A stretch of DNA of 64,000 nucleotides, taken from Marchantia polymorpha subsp. ruderalis (lineage: Eukaryota; Streptophyta; Marchantiopsida; Marchantiales; Marchantiaceae). A program made the position numbers and the translations under genes. Below are positions 1 to 12,300 of the stretch, one piece after another. Under the pieces are notes generated by a model that searched no databases, had not been told where the DNA came from, and was given only the letters and a program-made list of their open reading frames with translations. Location of the stretch: positions 27,119,501-27,183,500 of the forward strand of contig AP031355.1 of the NCBI GenBank assembly GCA_037833965.1. Direction: 5' to 3'. Every line of letters begins with the position of its first letter. The first letter of the stretch is position 1.

Positions 1-3000
1 TTCTAACCACACATTTATTTTGCTTGAAACTTATAATTGTCAAATTGTTTTTGAGGATTGTTTTTATCATCACCTAGATTATGCTTTAGTTTGTATATCC
101 ATATACTATCAACCAAAGGTTGATAACCATGAAACTTCATTAGTTTTCATGTTTTGTCAACAATCGAATGCATTTGATGTTTTTTTTTCAATTTTTCATT
201 TGAGTTTATTAGTAGGAAAGTTAATTTTTGTATAAAAGCAAATCTATAATTATACCAAAACTAATGCATCTTCAAACCCATCCTTAATCTTAATATCATG
301 ATCTTCAACAATGGAGAAAAAATCCATAATGCAATCCTAAAAAAATTAAATTAACCCAATTTGATGATATTATGATAGATGATTTTAATTTAAATATATA
401 GTGTATTGCAATTATTTCAGATTTATCAACAAAAATTTGCTATTCAATTTTTGCTGCTCACAAATATTGCTTCATATATGATCAAAATTTTCTTTGTTTT
501 TTAATCTCAAAGTTCATAATAATAAATCTCTCTCTCAACAAAATCTGTGGGTACAACTTTTTCCTCGTAAAAGTTTGAGGAGCTTGCAAATTTTACTCTT
601 TCAATTATGTAGATTCTTATTAAAAAAAATCCTACTAATCACAAATTTATAGGCTATTTAATTTCATATCCTATAATATTTTACATCAATAGCATGTTAA
701 AGAAAGCAAATTTTTTTTATGGAGTATACAACTTCAGTTTATTATCATTTGATATAAGGGTATGAACCAAACAATATAAAATTCTCAAACAACTGAAATT
801 AGACATCTATTTTTGTCTCAACTCAAATGATGTCAAAAATTCATTTGATTAGAAATCTTTTTTTATCAAATATATTACAATATGAATATCTTCAGTCCAA
901 AATTCATTTGATCAACCAGATGAGTTTAACATTGTACAATTCTTTTCTAACATTGTATTATTGAACCTTTTATATACAATGTTTGATTGCAAATCTTAAG
1001 TTGTGATGAGATGACATATAATGTACTTCTTGCAAAAATTTTAAGCTATTCAAAAGCCTGTAATTATCATTTTTTCATCTTATGTTTAGTCTAAGTTTCA
1101 ACTTTGATTTTAAATTTTTTTTAAAATGTGACTTCTTTAGAAATTGTATACAAAAATGAATGTATACATATAATGAGTAATTGCTAATAAGTGATATATT
1201 GTAGATATTTTCAAAAAGTGAATTTTTTTATAATCTTGTAAACATCACTTTATGTATACTCGAATAATACTTTAGACAGTAAATTTCATTACAAAAAAAT
1301 TTCATACCATGCTTATCAATCCACGATATTCACAAAGTTTTACATTAAAAAGTTTGTGACAAATAACAAGCTTTTATTGCCAAATGATATCTAAAGTGAA
1401 TCATTTATATTTCATAATCTAAATTGTTAAAAACAAGTCAAGATCAAGATTTAGAAAAGTTGACTTCATCACATATAGTGATGATTTATGGCATGTATAG
1501 ATTTTTATGCTTATATACTTTCAACATAATTTTTTCAAATATATTCAACTCAATAACCTACTTTCTAAAATATTGCTTAATACATTTTGAAGTATCAAAA
1601 GATATAGATCATTTTTATGTCATATAAAAATCTAATCGAATATCTTCAGTTCTACAAGGTTGATAATTTCACATAAAAAAAAACTGTTTGATTTCAAAAA
1701 GCACAAACAAATTTTAATGCAACAAATGTGATATGATCAAACATTGTAAATCATCATTGAAAATGTCATTATTCAAATTTTTGGAACACATTGGCTTAAA
1801 TATTAACACAAAATCTGATCTTCACACAACAATAATTTTTAACATGATCACTCATAGCACATTTTTGACAAGCTATCAATTTTTTTTGAAAGATTTACCT
1901 CTATACTTTGTTTACTTTGTGAATTTGATCAAATTTGAATAACATGCAATCTTTTATTCTAAAATGAACATGAAAAAGATGATGTTATCATTATTTGTTA
2001 TAAATTATAAATCATCAAAGTTTTATATGATTGTATTTCTTTCACAACAAAGCAAACACATGGTGATGATTAATAACATCAACATGAAGTATATTATTCT
2101 CATTGAATGTTTTCAAAGATCGGCTTGACTCAGCGCAGTGAGATCAGTTTTTTTTCCTTCTCTAATCTCCTTTGTTAAGTGCATTCTTGATCAACTAGGT
2201 TGCTGGTTTGCTACACAAAGACATGAATCTGGTAGGGTGGTACTCAGCAAGAAAAATTTTGTTAAATTCACTAATTATTTCAAGAACAATTTCAATTGAT
2301 TAAGATTAAGAAATCACAATGTTATGAATTGGAGCTTGTATAGTCTTTATCTCGTCTTTACGTTATGCAAATGCCGCAAACAAATTAGGATTTTATTTAA
2401 TTTTACTCCATTGCATGTTGTTAATCTTAAAGACATGATTAACCTTTTTAACCTTTTTGATCCACATAAATTCGTTATCCATATCACTTTTAATTACATT
2501 ATTGAATGACAGATTTTTGTCAAAGCATACCTTTCTCTTTTTGTGATTCTTTGCTTCCATATGAAAGTCAGTAATTAACTCTTTTTGTGATTCTTTGTTA
2601 CCTCATAAGAGTTTGTATGATTGTTTAGAGTTGCAAAATCAAGTGATATTTTGATGAAGTGTGCATGTAAGGATTGTAGAGCCCACTATGTTCTTCTCGT
2701 GGAAAAACTCAACCCAAAAAAAATATTTTGTTCCTCGTATTATAGTGAATTTAATTATTCACACTCTAAACGATGTTAAATAGCATTTTTTCATGTTAAA
2801 CTTGAGTTTGATCAACTACAAAATTGAGCATCTACATGTAAAAGCATAATGATTGAAGAAAAAACAATTGCTTATTTATCAAATCTTTGAAGCTAATGAG
2901 CCTAAGCCATTATGGATTTGATTCACAACACGTAAAAAAACAATGAAGAGACACAATCAAAGATTTATGTGTCCATGATAATTAAATGAATCAAGATAAC

Positions 3001-3640
3001 AAGATCACGCTCTCAGTGTAACAAGCACGTTTAATATGGGGTCATGTTGAATCCATGATAAGTGAGTTTGATGACTTGATTTTGATATAAAATTTGTTCC
3101 GCAACTTGTTACTATGATGAGTGATTATTCACATTCCTCACAATCCAACCAACAACTCGTTTACAAATATACGAAATATTCTAGTCGAGTGTCTTGTAAT
3201 CTTGGTTTTAACATATCATCATAGCATAGCGTTGGTATTTTTGTTTTCATCATTGTGTTCATCGCACTAGACATCAATGATATTCAAAATGTTATATTAC
3301 CTCAATAGAGTGTTCACTTGCGTTCGAGTAAATTACTTTATGTTACATAAAGGACACGTAACAAACTTGATGAGATCCAATAGGTTTCATTGTACACAAT
3401 GGAAACTCCTTGACGCTATGTAGCCCAATGTTCTAGTACAATTTGGAAATTATTTTAGATAGAGAGCTCTCGACGTTTACTCAGATGCAATTATGGCAAG
3501 ACCATATCGGAAGTACTTCGGTATCATAGTGTCAGTGGCTTTTGGAGACAAGCTGCAAAAGAATCGCCAGATTACTCTTATGAGAGATAGTATTTTGGCT
3601 AGATAGTGGCTGACTTTCCAAACAATACTGCAAATTATCA
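1..3640. other. AT-rich gene-poor stretch
   Basis: Very AT-rich DNA in which the only open frames are short (under 85 codons), low-complexity and rich in Phe, Ile, Asn and Lys, as expected by chance in such sequence. I see no splice-supported exons, transposase or reverse-transcriptase motifs, or RNA gene. The only local structure I picked out is a 19-bp direct repeat near 2535 and 2579. It is probably intergenic DNA, perhaps decayed repeats. Confidence 0.6.
2535..2597. repeat. 19-bp direct repeat pair
   Basis: The sequence ctctttttgtgattctttg occurs identically at 2535-2553 and 2579-2597, 44 bp apart. It is a short direct duplication in AT-rich DNA and no function is evident. Confidence 0.6.
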
Positions 3641-3651
3641 GGTTATATTAG

Positions 3652-3735
3652 GTCCGGTCTGGACCAACGGTTAACCGGTTAACCGTCGGGACCGGTAAAC
3701 CGGTTCGGAGAAATATGAGACCGGTTAACCGGTCC
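3652..3735. repeat. cluster of palindromic AACCGGTT/GGTTAACC motifs
   Basis: Within about 85 bp the sequence alternates ccggt, ggttaacc and aaccggtt blocks: a continuous ggttaaccggttaacc at 3669-3684, aaaccggttc near 3698, and ccggttaaccgg at 3721-3732. Because each block is its own reverse complement, both strands read almost the same. It stands out against the AT-rich surroundings. It could be a protein-binding array, a transposon end or a chance microsatellite; I cannot decide. Confidence 0.5.
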
Positions 3736-3739
3736 TGAG

Positions 3740-4820
3740 AGAAAAAGAAAAAAAGAAATTTTCCTGTACTTCGTAGATGCAAAAAAGGAAGTAAGCATTC
3801 GTTGGCAGTCAGACATCGCATCACACTGCGTGATCGAATCTACTTGAGGACGGGCGATTGCATCAGAACGAACGCATCAATCGAGCTGGGTACTAGCCCA
3901 ATTCAAGTTGCGACATATTTTCACAAATTACAAGAATGTCTTCACTTCACTTAGAAGTAAACACAAAATAGTAACCCACATTTGGAAGCAGGCAAGATCG
4001 CGGATTCAAACAATTATGATGATCGCATTGAAGTGCAAGCAAGAATGCACCTACCATTAGTCCCGTTGCTTGTAGCACTCGCTTAGAGATGAACTGTTGA
4101 TAACATAAAAACTTTGAGGGATATATGACCAACCATGACAATGTACCGGTGTTGTAGATTGGCAAAGTTTGAAGAGAAACTGTATTGATTGCCAAATCGG
4201 CCAGCTAGCGGGGTGTTACCTCTTAGTAGATGTGTCATGTTACGTGGAGTCACCAGATGCACCGATACACTAAAAAGTTGGGAAAAATTGCGATGAGTCA
4301 ATCCGATGAATCTATAGAGCTCTTCAATCTCAATATGTCGGAGATCAATTATATTTACGAGACTGCAGGAGTGTATGACGATGAAAATCCCGCAAGATAA
4401 CACAAAATCACTAACACTGGCTGTCTGTATTACCGACCTCACAGACTACTTGGTATCAAAAGCTTTACGGGTGGCAAGAGAGATCAACTTCGGTTTGGAG
4501 AGATCACCAGCAAGTATTAGCGGTACACGTACGACACCGGAATGTCACGTACCCTTCTCGTTCAGTTCCATAATTCGAGAAATTTGATCGCTAAAATTCA
4601 TCATGTTTCAGAGTTCCCATTTGAGTCTTGAATCTTGAATGTTTGGTTCGACCCGTTAAGTCTTTTAGACCCGTTTAATTCGACCGTTTAGTCTTTGAGA
4701 TCTGGTATATAATGGATCGAAGGAGGGAGCAAAGGAGCAACTTGACGATTTGTATTCCTCTTTGGGCGGCGCTGCTAATCCTGATCCTGATTCACTGCGT
4801 TCACAATTGGCTGTGCTCGT
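3740..4820. other. mixed-composition spacer without a supported gene
   Basis: The base composition is less AT-rich than the flanks. A minus-strand open frame of 119 codons (4083-4442) overlaps an 82-codon frame in another phase; neither shows a recognisable domain or splice-supported neighbours. It may be remains of a repeat, but no enzyme motif is visible. Confidence 0.4.
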
Positions 4821-4896
4821 GGCTACGTTACTCTGAATTTCATTACTTTGGTGCATCAGGCTACGTTACTCTGAATTTCACTACTTTGGTGCATCA
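4821..4896. repeat. tandem duplication of a 38-bp unit
   Basis: Two head-to-tail copies of a 38-bp unit that begins ggctacgttactctgaattt lie at 4821-4858 and 4859-4896, with a single T/C difference. The unit length is not a multiple of three, so it would break a reading frame. The near identity points to a recent slippage or duplication event. Confidence 0.85.
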
Positions 4897-7800
4897 GGCG
4901 TCAATCTCAAACCAAACTCGAGTGCTGGATGGCAAGTGAAGGCAGTCACAAGTGAACCGTCGAATTTAGGCTCTCTAGCAGGCGGTGAAGCGCTGCATCC
5001 AAGTCCCAGTTGCTTCAAAAATATATGAGTAAGACTTAAAAGCATGTGTCTGTTCCTTCGATGTCTATGGAAACTAATACTCAAACTACCATGAAGAAAT
5101 TAATATCTTTGAACCTTGCAAAATAATCAAATTATCAGGAAAAAATGGTATCAATTTTGTAAATTCTACTGCTGTAAACTCAATCAAAAGAATCGTGCGT
5201 AGTTTTATATGAGTTGAATTTAGTGACCATCTGACTTTGTATATGGAAGACGGATTCCTAGAAAACAAGTTTGTGGTTTTGATTACACAGCTGTGAAAGC
5301 TACAATTCAACAGATGGTATCTTCTTATGAATTATGTATTTTGCCTATCATGAAATCAAATTCTTCTTCCTGATTGCTTCCTCTGGACATGTCGTAGATT
5401 TAACAAAAGCAAAGAGGGTAGAGCGAGAATTGATGCTTTTGAAGATCCATGTACCTGCAATTAATCGCGTAGAGGTAAAACTAAGAATTACGTTCCACTT
5501 TGGTGGGACATAATTGTTTTGTAACATAATTCATGTAACATGGATACAGAAAATCTCTCAGTAAATACAATCTCTCATAAGAGAACTTTATAAAAACATG
5601 GTTGACGGTGAGGTGCATGGCTATTGACTAGGGTCCCATATGGTAAAATGAAACCTTTTGAATCCCATCAAGTATGTAGAGTTTTCCAAGAATCTGATGA
5701 AGTAATCATTTCTTCGCCATCTCATACTTCCATCTTTATTCGCTTTGAGCTATTAACGTTCATTGAGTTGTTTAATTATCTATTGCTATGTATTGTTTGA
5801 GCCCAACATTGACATCAATCTTTGGCATCTTAATTGAACTTCGTGGAACCAAGTAACATTTTTTACTATGATATCAAAATTTAATGCCAAAATCAAACTC
5901 ATTAACACATTATCCTTAAACATACACACAAGTATGAACATATATGATTTGGCAATGAGGATTACCTCCACAAGTACTCCAAAAAAATCTAATTATATCA
6001 AAAATTAATATCACCAAGACCTTTTGTGATATTTTTTGTATAATGGTAGTTCCACCAACTTCATTTATTGCAGTTTAACCAACTTGAATTTTAAATACAA
6101 GAAAACTGGTTGCTACATAGTTTTGGGTTATCCCCACTACCAAAAACAGTATATTAAATTTTAAAAATGATGAATTTGTTATATTTTGAAAATTAATTAT
6201 TTTCAATGGATGTATAGTTTTGTTAGATAATTGAAAATATTGTCATACCCAAAATCAAAGTGTCATCAACTTTTGGATTGACATGATTCAATGATATGTA
6301 AAAATTAAACTTACAAAAAGTATTTGAAAATGCATGATTGTCTTGAATTAAATAATTCAGTATATTATGATGTTATTAAGTCACAACATATTTCATATGT
6401 TTGTTTCTTTACCGTGTCTATATTTTCAATTACATGTATAGAGTAAAAATTCATATAATAGAAATTATTTTATGGAAAATTTAGTCACAGAATTTGATGT
6501 TTAATAAATCATATTATTTTTAAAAACACAATATATTAAATATAATTTTTTAAAGTTTACAAAATATTTGTGACATATTTTTTATAAATTATTAAAAAAT
6601 ACTTATTATCAAATTTTTGCATCTAACAATTAGTTTTATTTTTATACATTTTTGTATATAATGATAATATTATAAAATAAATTAAAATATATAATCTATT
6701 ATTCATTTAAACTATATTTTATGTGAACATGAAGATTGTTGAACATTGTATTGTGATTAGAAATTGCACATTATGTACCTAAACAATGCTTCTACAAACC
6801 TGATCATCATCCACTTACAACAAACATTGCTAAATAATGTTCTATAAGTGAATCTATCAATCATTACTTTTCAAAACAATCCAAGCATATCATTGCATGC
6901 CTATTGTATAAAATGTTGTCAAAGCGCTTTCATAGGTCGAAACGTTAAACTATCGAGTATGAAGAGTGGATCATTTACTTCAAGTGAAACCAACTCAACA
7001 TAATTATGTTTAATTGAGGAAAATTTATTGTCTTAGCTGTCAAAACAATGTTATAAGTTTATTTAATGGCGAAGCAACAGTTTAGTCATGAATTAATTCA
7101 CTGAAGCTAGTCATAAAAAGTTTAAACTTAAAATTCATCAAGAGTATTTGTTCATGGCTCTAATGAAAAATTAAATTTTTACCATCTTAACTTCATTAAC
7201 ACATTCTTTACCCAAAATTATTCAGAATGTTATATCTTGCATCACTATCAAAGTATTTTTCTACAAGTTGACTACAATTGTAGCCCTAGTAAACCCTTAA
7301 ACGTAAAAATTAAATTATTTCTCTGATCAAAATTTATAAATATTATCTCATTGGCTTTTAATATTATTCATGTCTTAAATTTTCTCATGATAACCATGTC
7401 ATAACATGACCAGTGTAAATATAAAACTCTATAGTCTTGTTATTAAGTGCACAAATTAGCGTATAGAATCTACTTGGGCATGACTGACTACACAAACACT
7501 CTCACAAACGGAGTACCATAACAAAAGCCAATTAACAACAAGAATAGTAAATGACACCTAGTTTGTATGATTTTCCGGTAAAAAAATTGAATGTGATTGG
7601 ATGATTGCCATGTGGATTTCAAGTGGTCCAATTTAACCTCTGTGCGTGTGCCAAACATGTACCCTCAACCATTTTAGAATAAGGGGTTGATAATATAACA
7701 TACATCCCTTTAGTTGGATCTTTGAGTAGGAGTGAAGTAATGAAATCAGCACGAAAGTTGATTTGTCATGAATCAAATCACAACTGAAAATTCACAATTC

Positions 7801-10800
7801 TGAAACATCCAATTTTGTGTAATCAATTCCAAACTATCAAAGCTAAAAAATATCTAAGCTTACATCAGAAAAGAGAATAAAAAATCATTTCTTTACAAGA
7901 ACAATTTAATTTATATTTCTGTTTACAATCATCTGATATTTTTTAAAGTGTTAGGACACTTAAAATTTAGAAAATAATGTATAATTTAAATTTAGAATAA
8001 AAAGAATTTAGACTAACAATGACTAAAAGAGTAATCCTCCCCGGACCCTAATGATCGAGAGGCAATGTTGTGGGGGGTGATATTGTGTTCTGCGAGGATA
8101 CTCTGACCCATGAGGAATACAGGATTTGATGTCAACAATCTTTCGTTACATTGTACTCTATAGACGGAAGTCCATGCATCATGATTTATGTCACACGCAT
8201 TGGAATGCGAGACAGGAATCAGTGGAACACACTTTTCGTGTCTATGTGGTTTGTCCTTTCAATATATGGCCTCTCCCTAAATTGACCACCTGGTATGACC
8301 TATAACTTTGGAGTTATGTATTATGTCAACTTCTGAAATACCATCTTGACAGCTCCAGTATACCAGTCATGACCATCATGGCCCGATATATACCGACTAG
8401 AAAAATACCGAAGGAGGTAGATACATTGACTTTGCGCAGACAGTTCGACACACAACTGATCGATAGAAAGTCCGAACCTTGGAATAGAGAAATCATACAT
8501 ACGAATTGGCATACGAAATATAAGGAGGATTTTTAATCAAAGATCAAAATCTTCATAGTCAACTACAGTTTGTTCAGGACCAGACGGTTAAATCTTTTAT
8601 TCTCTGCGTCGAAAGGGTTGAAGAATAAAGGCAGTTCAAAATACATCGGTCATTCTATATATATGCCTTCGGAAGTAGGTGATGAGAAGTAATAATTTGT
8701 ATGCATGTCTAAATTAGACCACTAGAGCGCTTCACTGTACTTATCTCTTTATTCCTTGACATTTATCCAGCTGGGTGGTTATAATAATCATGTTGACCTA
8801 GGTTTCTTCACCATGCATTTCTTAGTTCTTCATTTGTTCGAGATGGCTACAGTAGTTTCCTACATCTGAAGGAATACGGTATTGTAGTTCGTTCGAGTTA
8901 CTTGTTGACTCCTTGTAGATCACCTGGTCTACATCTATTTATCAGTCTTCGAATCACCTGCTCAACATTCTTCAACAAATTGCAAGACAAGTATGTTAGA
9001 AAGTATCATTCTCATCATTTTCTTATAGGTTTCGATTCCAAATGGTTACTGGGTAAGCCACTTCTCGATTAGATATACTTCTCGAATAGATAGCTCTCTA
9101 CTAAAGAAACCCATACAAGGTCTATCTATATTTGCTGGTCTATGGTTTCCTTCAATATGTGTGTAGGCCACAGCCATCCACCTGGTTTAAAAAGAATTAA
9201 GTGGAAAATGAAAAGTCACTGGGATTCCATTCGATTCTTTGGGAGAAAAGTTTATCTGGAATTTTACTGTTCGAATTTCTCATGTCGAGAGAAGAAGAAA
9301 AAAAGGCAAGCAGAGGAGAATTATGACGGCGAAGCGTTAAAGTGAAAAACGTAAAAGTAGAACCCTCACAAAACCAGTCATTCAAGAATAAAGTCGAGAT
9401 CTTCAGAAGTCGGAAAACCTAAACCGTGTCAGTTATTAAGGTCTCCGGTTGCCTATCCTCCTGCCGAGCCTGACACCCCCTGAGATGTCAAAAGCCAGCT
9501 ACGCGGAACAACGATAGACGTTGAAGAATGTGTGTCTTAGATATGCAAATAGTAGCGAAGGTTAATAAAAAAACCTCTAGTTAAACATTGAAGAGAAAAA
9601 TGAGCACTATGAATTGCATCAGTGATTTTCAGTTTAAACTTGAAATGTATGAGGAGTCACGATTAGATAAAAATTCAAGGCATCCGAAAGATATAATTGT
9701 ATACAGATTGCGCCTTGGGATACTAGAGAAATGATCTGCTCAGCTTGCACTAGAATTAAGCGTCAGATTCTATATTGAAATGCAAAAGAGCAGAGAGATC
9801 TTTGTTTCTCATTGGTGCATGAGATAAAGTGTTTAGCACCTAATCAGGAAACCAGAAAATCGCTGAAATCCTCTCCTTGTTCACAAGAGTAGAAGAGTGC
9901 AGATGAGGAAAGGTCACAATATACCTTGCGACTGGAAAAGGCTACACCGGAACCTGTAGGTACTTCATGAATGAATAGGCTTTGGATATAAATTTTGGGG
10001 AAGATGCTACACTTTGACAACTCACATTTCCTTGTGATCCTGTTAGGCTTTTCGGCGAAATCCATAATAGTAGAAGGACCTTCCATAGGCATAAAGGTAA
10101 AGTTGTAGAAGCACCGTAGTCTAGTATTATGACCCCTAGCTAGACCTTCCATCGATATGGCCTCTCGTATCATGATGGTGTCCAATCTTGTCTAGTCTGA
10201 TGCTGATAAGAACAAACATGCGGAGAACAGCTTCTCGGTCTCATCCTCGCCAGCTTGTTATATGTGACCACTTGCTGGTGATAAAAATAATCTCTTTGTC
10301 TAGCCACATGAGCATAGTTTTTTCATGTAAAACCAAAAGTTTGAATCAAGTTCAGATTATTCCTCATCTTTCTGGGAAAAATACTCAATGAAAGACTTTC
10401 AAAACTTTTAGACGTCCCGAGTTTGAAGTCTGTCTATTGAGCCTAATGTGGCTCAAAGAATGAACTATGGCCAGCTAAACCCTGAGTTCATTTGACGAAA
10501 GAAATATACAATATCCAAGGAGGATGGACGGATGCAAAACATGACTTGCTATTCATGTTGTGAAGGATATGATGAGGGAAAGGCATACTTTGCATGGAAG
10601 AATATAATTATAAGAGCTAATGAGTCGCAACACTAAGGGTTATGACAAAGAAGATGATTGACATGCCAGACATGTGATGGATGATGCTTCGGCCGCAAGA
10701 GGGCAACTCTCGCTTGCATGATGTATGCTTATGTATGCAAGGAAAGCAAGGCGAGTGAGATTGAAAGCTTCTTTCGTTTTCTTTCCTTTCCTTCCCTTCA

Positions 10801-11800
10801 GCTGCGGTTGATGCGGTGGATGTTCACCTGGTCCCGTAGCATACGGAAGGTATCCCATGAACCCTCTGAAGCTTGTTCAGATTGAATACGGCATGGGGCT
10901 CACTTCCCTACGAGGAGGAGGAGAAGATGGATCAGGACAAGACTAGCGTTGCATGATTCAGGTTGTCTCAATCCGAGACGAAGACAGCAGGATCCCTTCC
11001 TGGCCTTCCTGCTTGCTCAGGCGGCTCAGGCTTTGAAGGGTGCCTCCGACGCTCGTTGAGTTACTGATGACACACTTGGATGTCAAACAGTCTTCTTCTC
11101 GAACAACCAGGAAAGGGAACAAACTGGAACAAAGATGTGTGAGATTGAAAATCAGGTCATCGAGAGCACATGAAGTATGGAGCTTGAAAAGCAATATGCG
11201 TGTCAATTCAATTGTAAGCAAAAATTAGCAAAAGTCGAGGTACTAAATGTCAAGGGGTCGAAGTTGGAAGAAAGGCTGCGTTTGCATGTGTGTGTGCGTG
11301 TGAACACGTGTGTGACTTACTCAAGGACTAGTTCGTACTTTTGGAAGATAAATGAACTATTCGTTTCGGTACGCTAGTGGCTATATACATAGAAGATCAC
11401 GACGAACAATCTAATGTTCTGCGATGCGGCATACCTTACAAGTTTCTCAAAGTTACGAGATGTTTCATATTCTGAAGTCTCTAAATCGCGTACATGTACA
11501 AGCACGAGATACATGGAACGTACAACAATTTTGGACGGGTCCAACGAGACAAATCCGAATTCCTCAACTCGTCATTCAAACCAAAGCTCAAATAACGGAC
11601 GGCACAATTTAAGTCCTTGGGGTGTGGGTGTACCCGCGAAGTGCCAAATGAAATGTACTGCAAACAGAAGAGTACCGATAAACCGATCGATATATGGCTT
11701 CCGTGGGAGTAGGGTCGGCCGGGTAATGACTAGTCCCATGTAAAGTCCTCGTAAGAAGTCAGAATGGCCTACAATAAAGGTAGGCCAGCCAGCCCGGACA
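4897..11800. other. intergenic region, mostly AT-rich, no supported gene
   Basis: Positions 5311-8040 are AT-rich with no credible open frame. From about 8040 to 11800 the composition is more balanced and contains scattered open frames of 60-113 codons on both strands, the longest being 9844-10185 on the minus strand. I recognise no domain in them and they do not join by phase-consistent splice sites. Decayed mobile-element sequence is possible, but I see no integrase, reverse-transcriptase or transposase motif. Confidence 0.45.
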
Positions 11801-11823
11801 GTACAGTACTGTACGTACTGTAC
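11801..11823. promoter_or_regulatory. cluster of five GTAC cores
   Basis: GTAC occurs at 11801, 11806, 11811, 11815 and 11820, five times in 23 bp, and once more in a catgtacatg context about 35 bp further on. GTAC is the core bound by plant SBP-domain (SPL) factors, including the copper-response regulators SPL7/CRR1. The cluster lies about 2.2 kb upstream of the GHR1-like start codon. Regulatory function is inference; a GTACT-type microsatellite is the alternative. Confidence 0.35.
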
Positions 11824-11879
11824 AAACCGAGCAGCATCAAGTTCATCTGTGCGGGGTGCATGTACATGTATGCCGGGGC

Positions 11880-12300
11880 GAGCACATCCATCGGGAGGAT
11901 GATGGTGATGGATGGAGGGATGGATGGACCGACACTCGGACGCAGGTGCGGATGGAGGCAGGCATCATAAATTTATGCGGGGACCAGCGAGAGAGTGCAT
12001 GGATGGGGTGGGAGCGAGAGGGGGAGGAGGAAGCCTGGGCAGAGGGAGGGAGGGAGGGCAGGCACGGTGAGCGTAGCGGGGCAGCGGGGCAGAGGGGCAG
12101 GGCAGGGAAGGGCAGAAGGGCAGGGCAGAGGAGAGCAGAGCGGAGGGATGGGATGGCGGGAAGGCAAGGGAAGGAATGGATGCTGCTCTGCCCTGCACTG
12201 CGCTGAGGTCTGACGTAGGCAGGCAGGCAGGCGATGCAGAGCTGGCTGGCGGGTAGTGGAAGGAGGCGAGAAGGACCTGACTGGCTGAGCCGGTTGAGTT
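11880..12300. repeat. purine-rich strand-asymmetric tract with GGAT/GGGCA/GGCA microsatellites
   Basis: The plus strand is overwhelmingly G and A here, made of imperfect GGAT, GGGA, GGGCA and GGCA repeats; a clean (GGCA)n run lies at about 12218-12232. Long open frames on both strands (116, 146 and 72 codons) are low-complexity Gly/Arg/Glu or Pro/Ser/Leu products of the repeat and are not genes. Such tracts are frequent in plant promoters and 5' leaders, and it precedes the GHR1-like gene. Confidence 0.7.

Noticed and set aside
4640..4660. B-box-like ggttcgaccc as a hint of a tRNA gene
   Set aside because: No matching A box or cloverleaf could be formed upstream.
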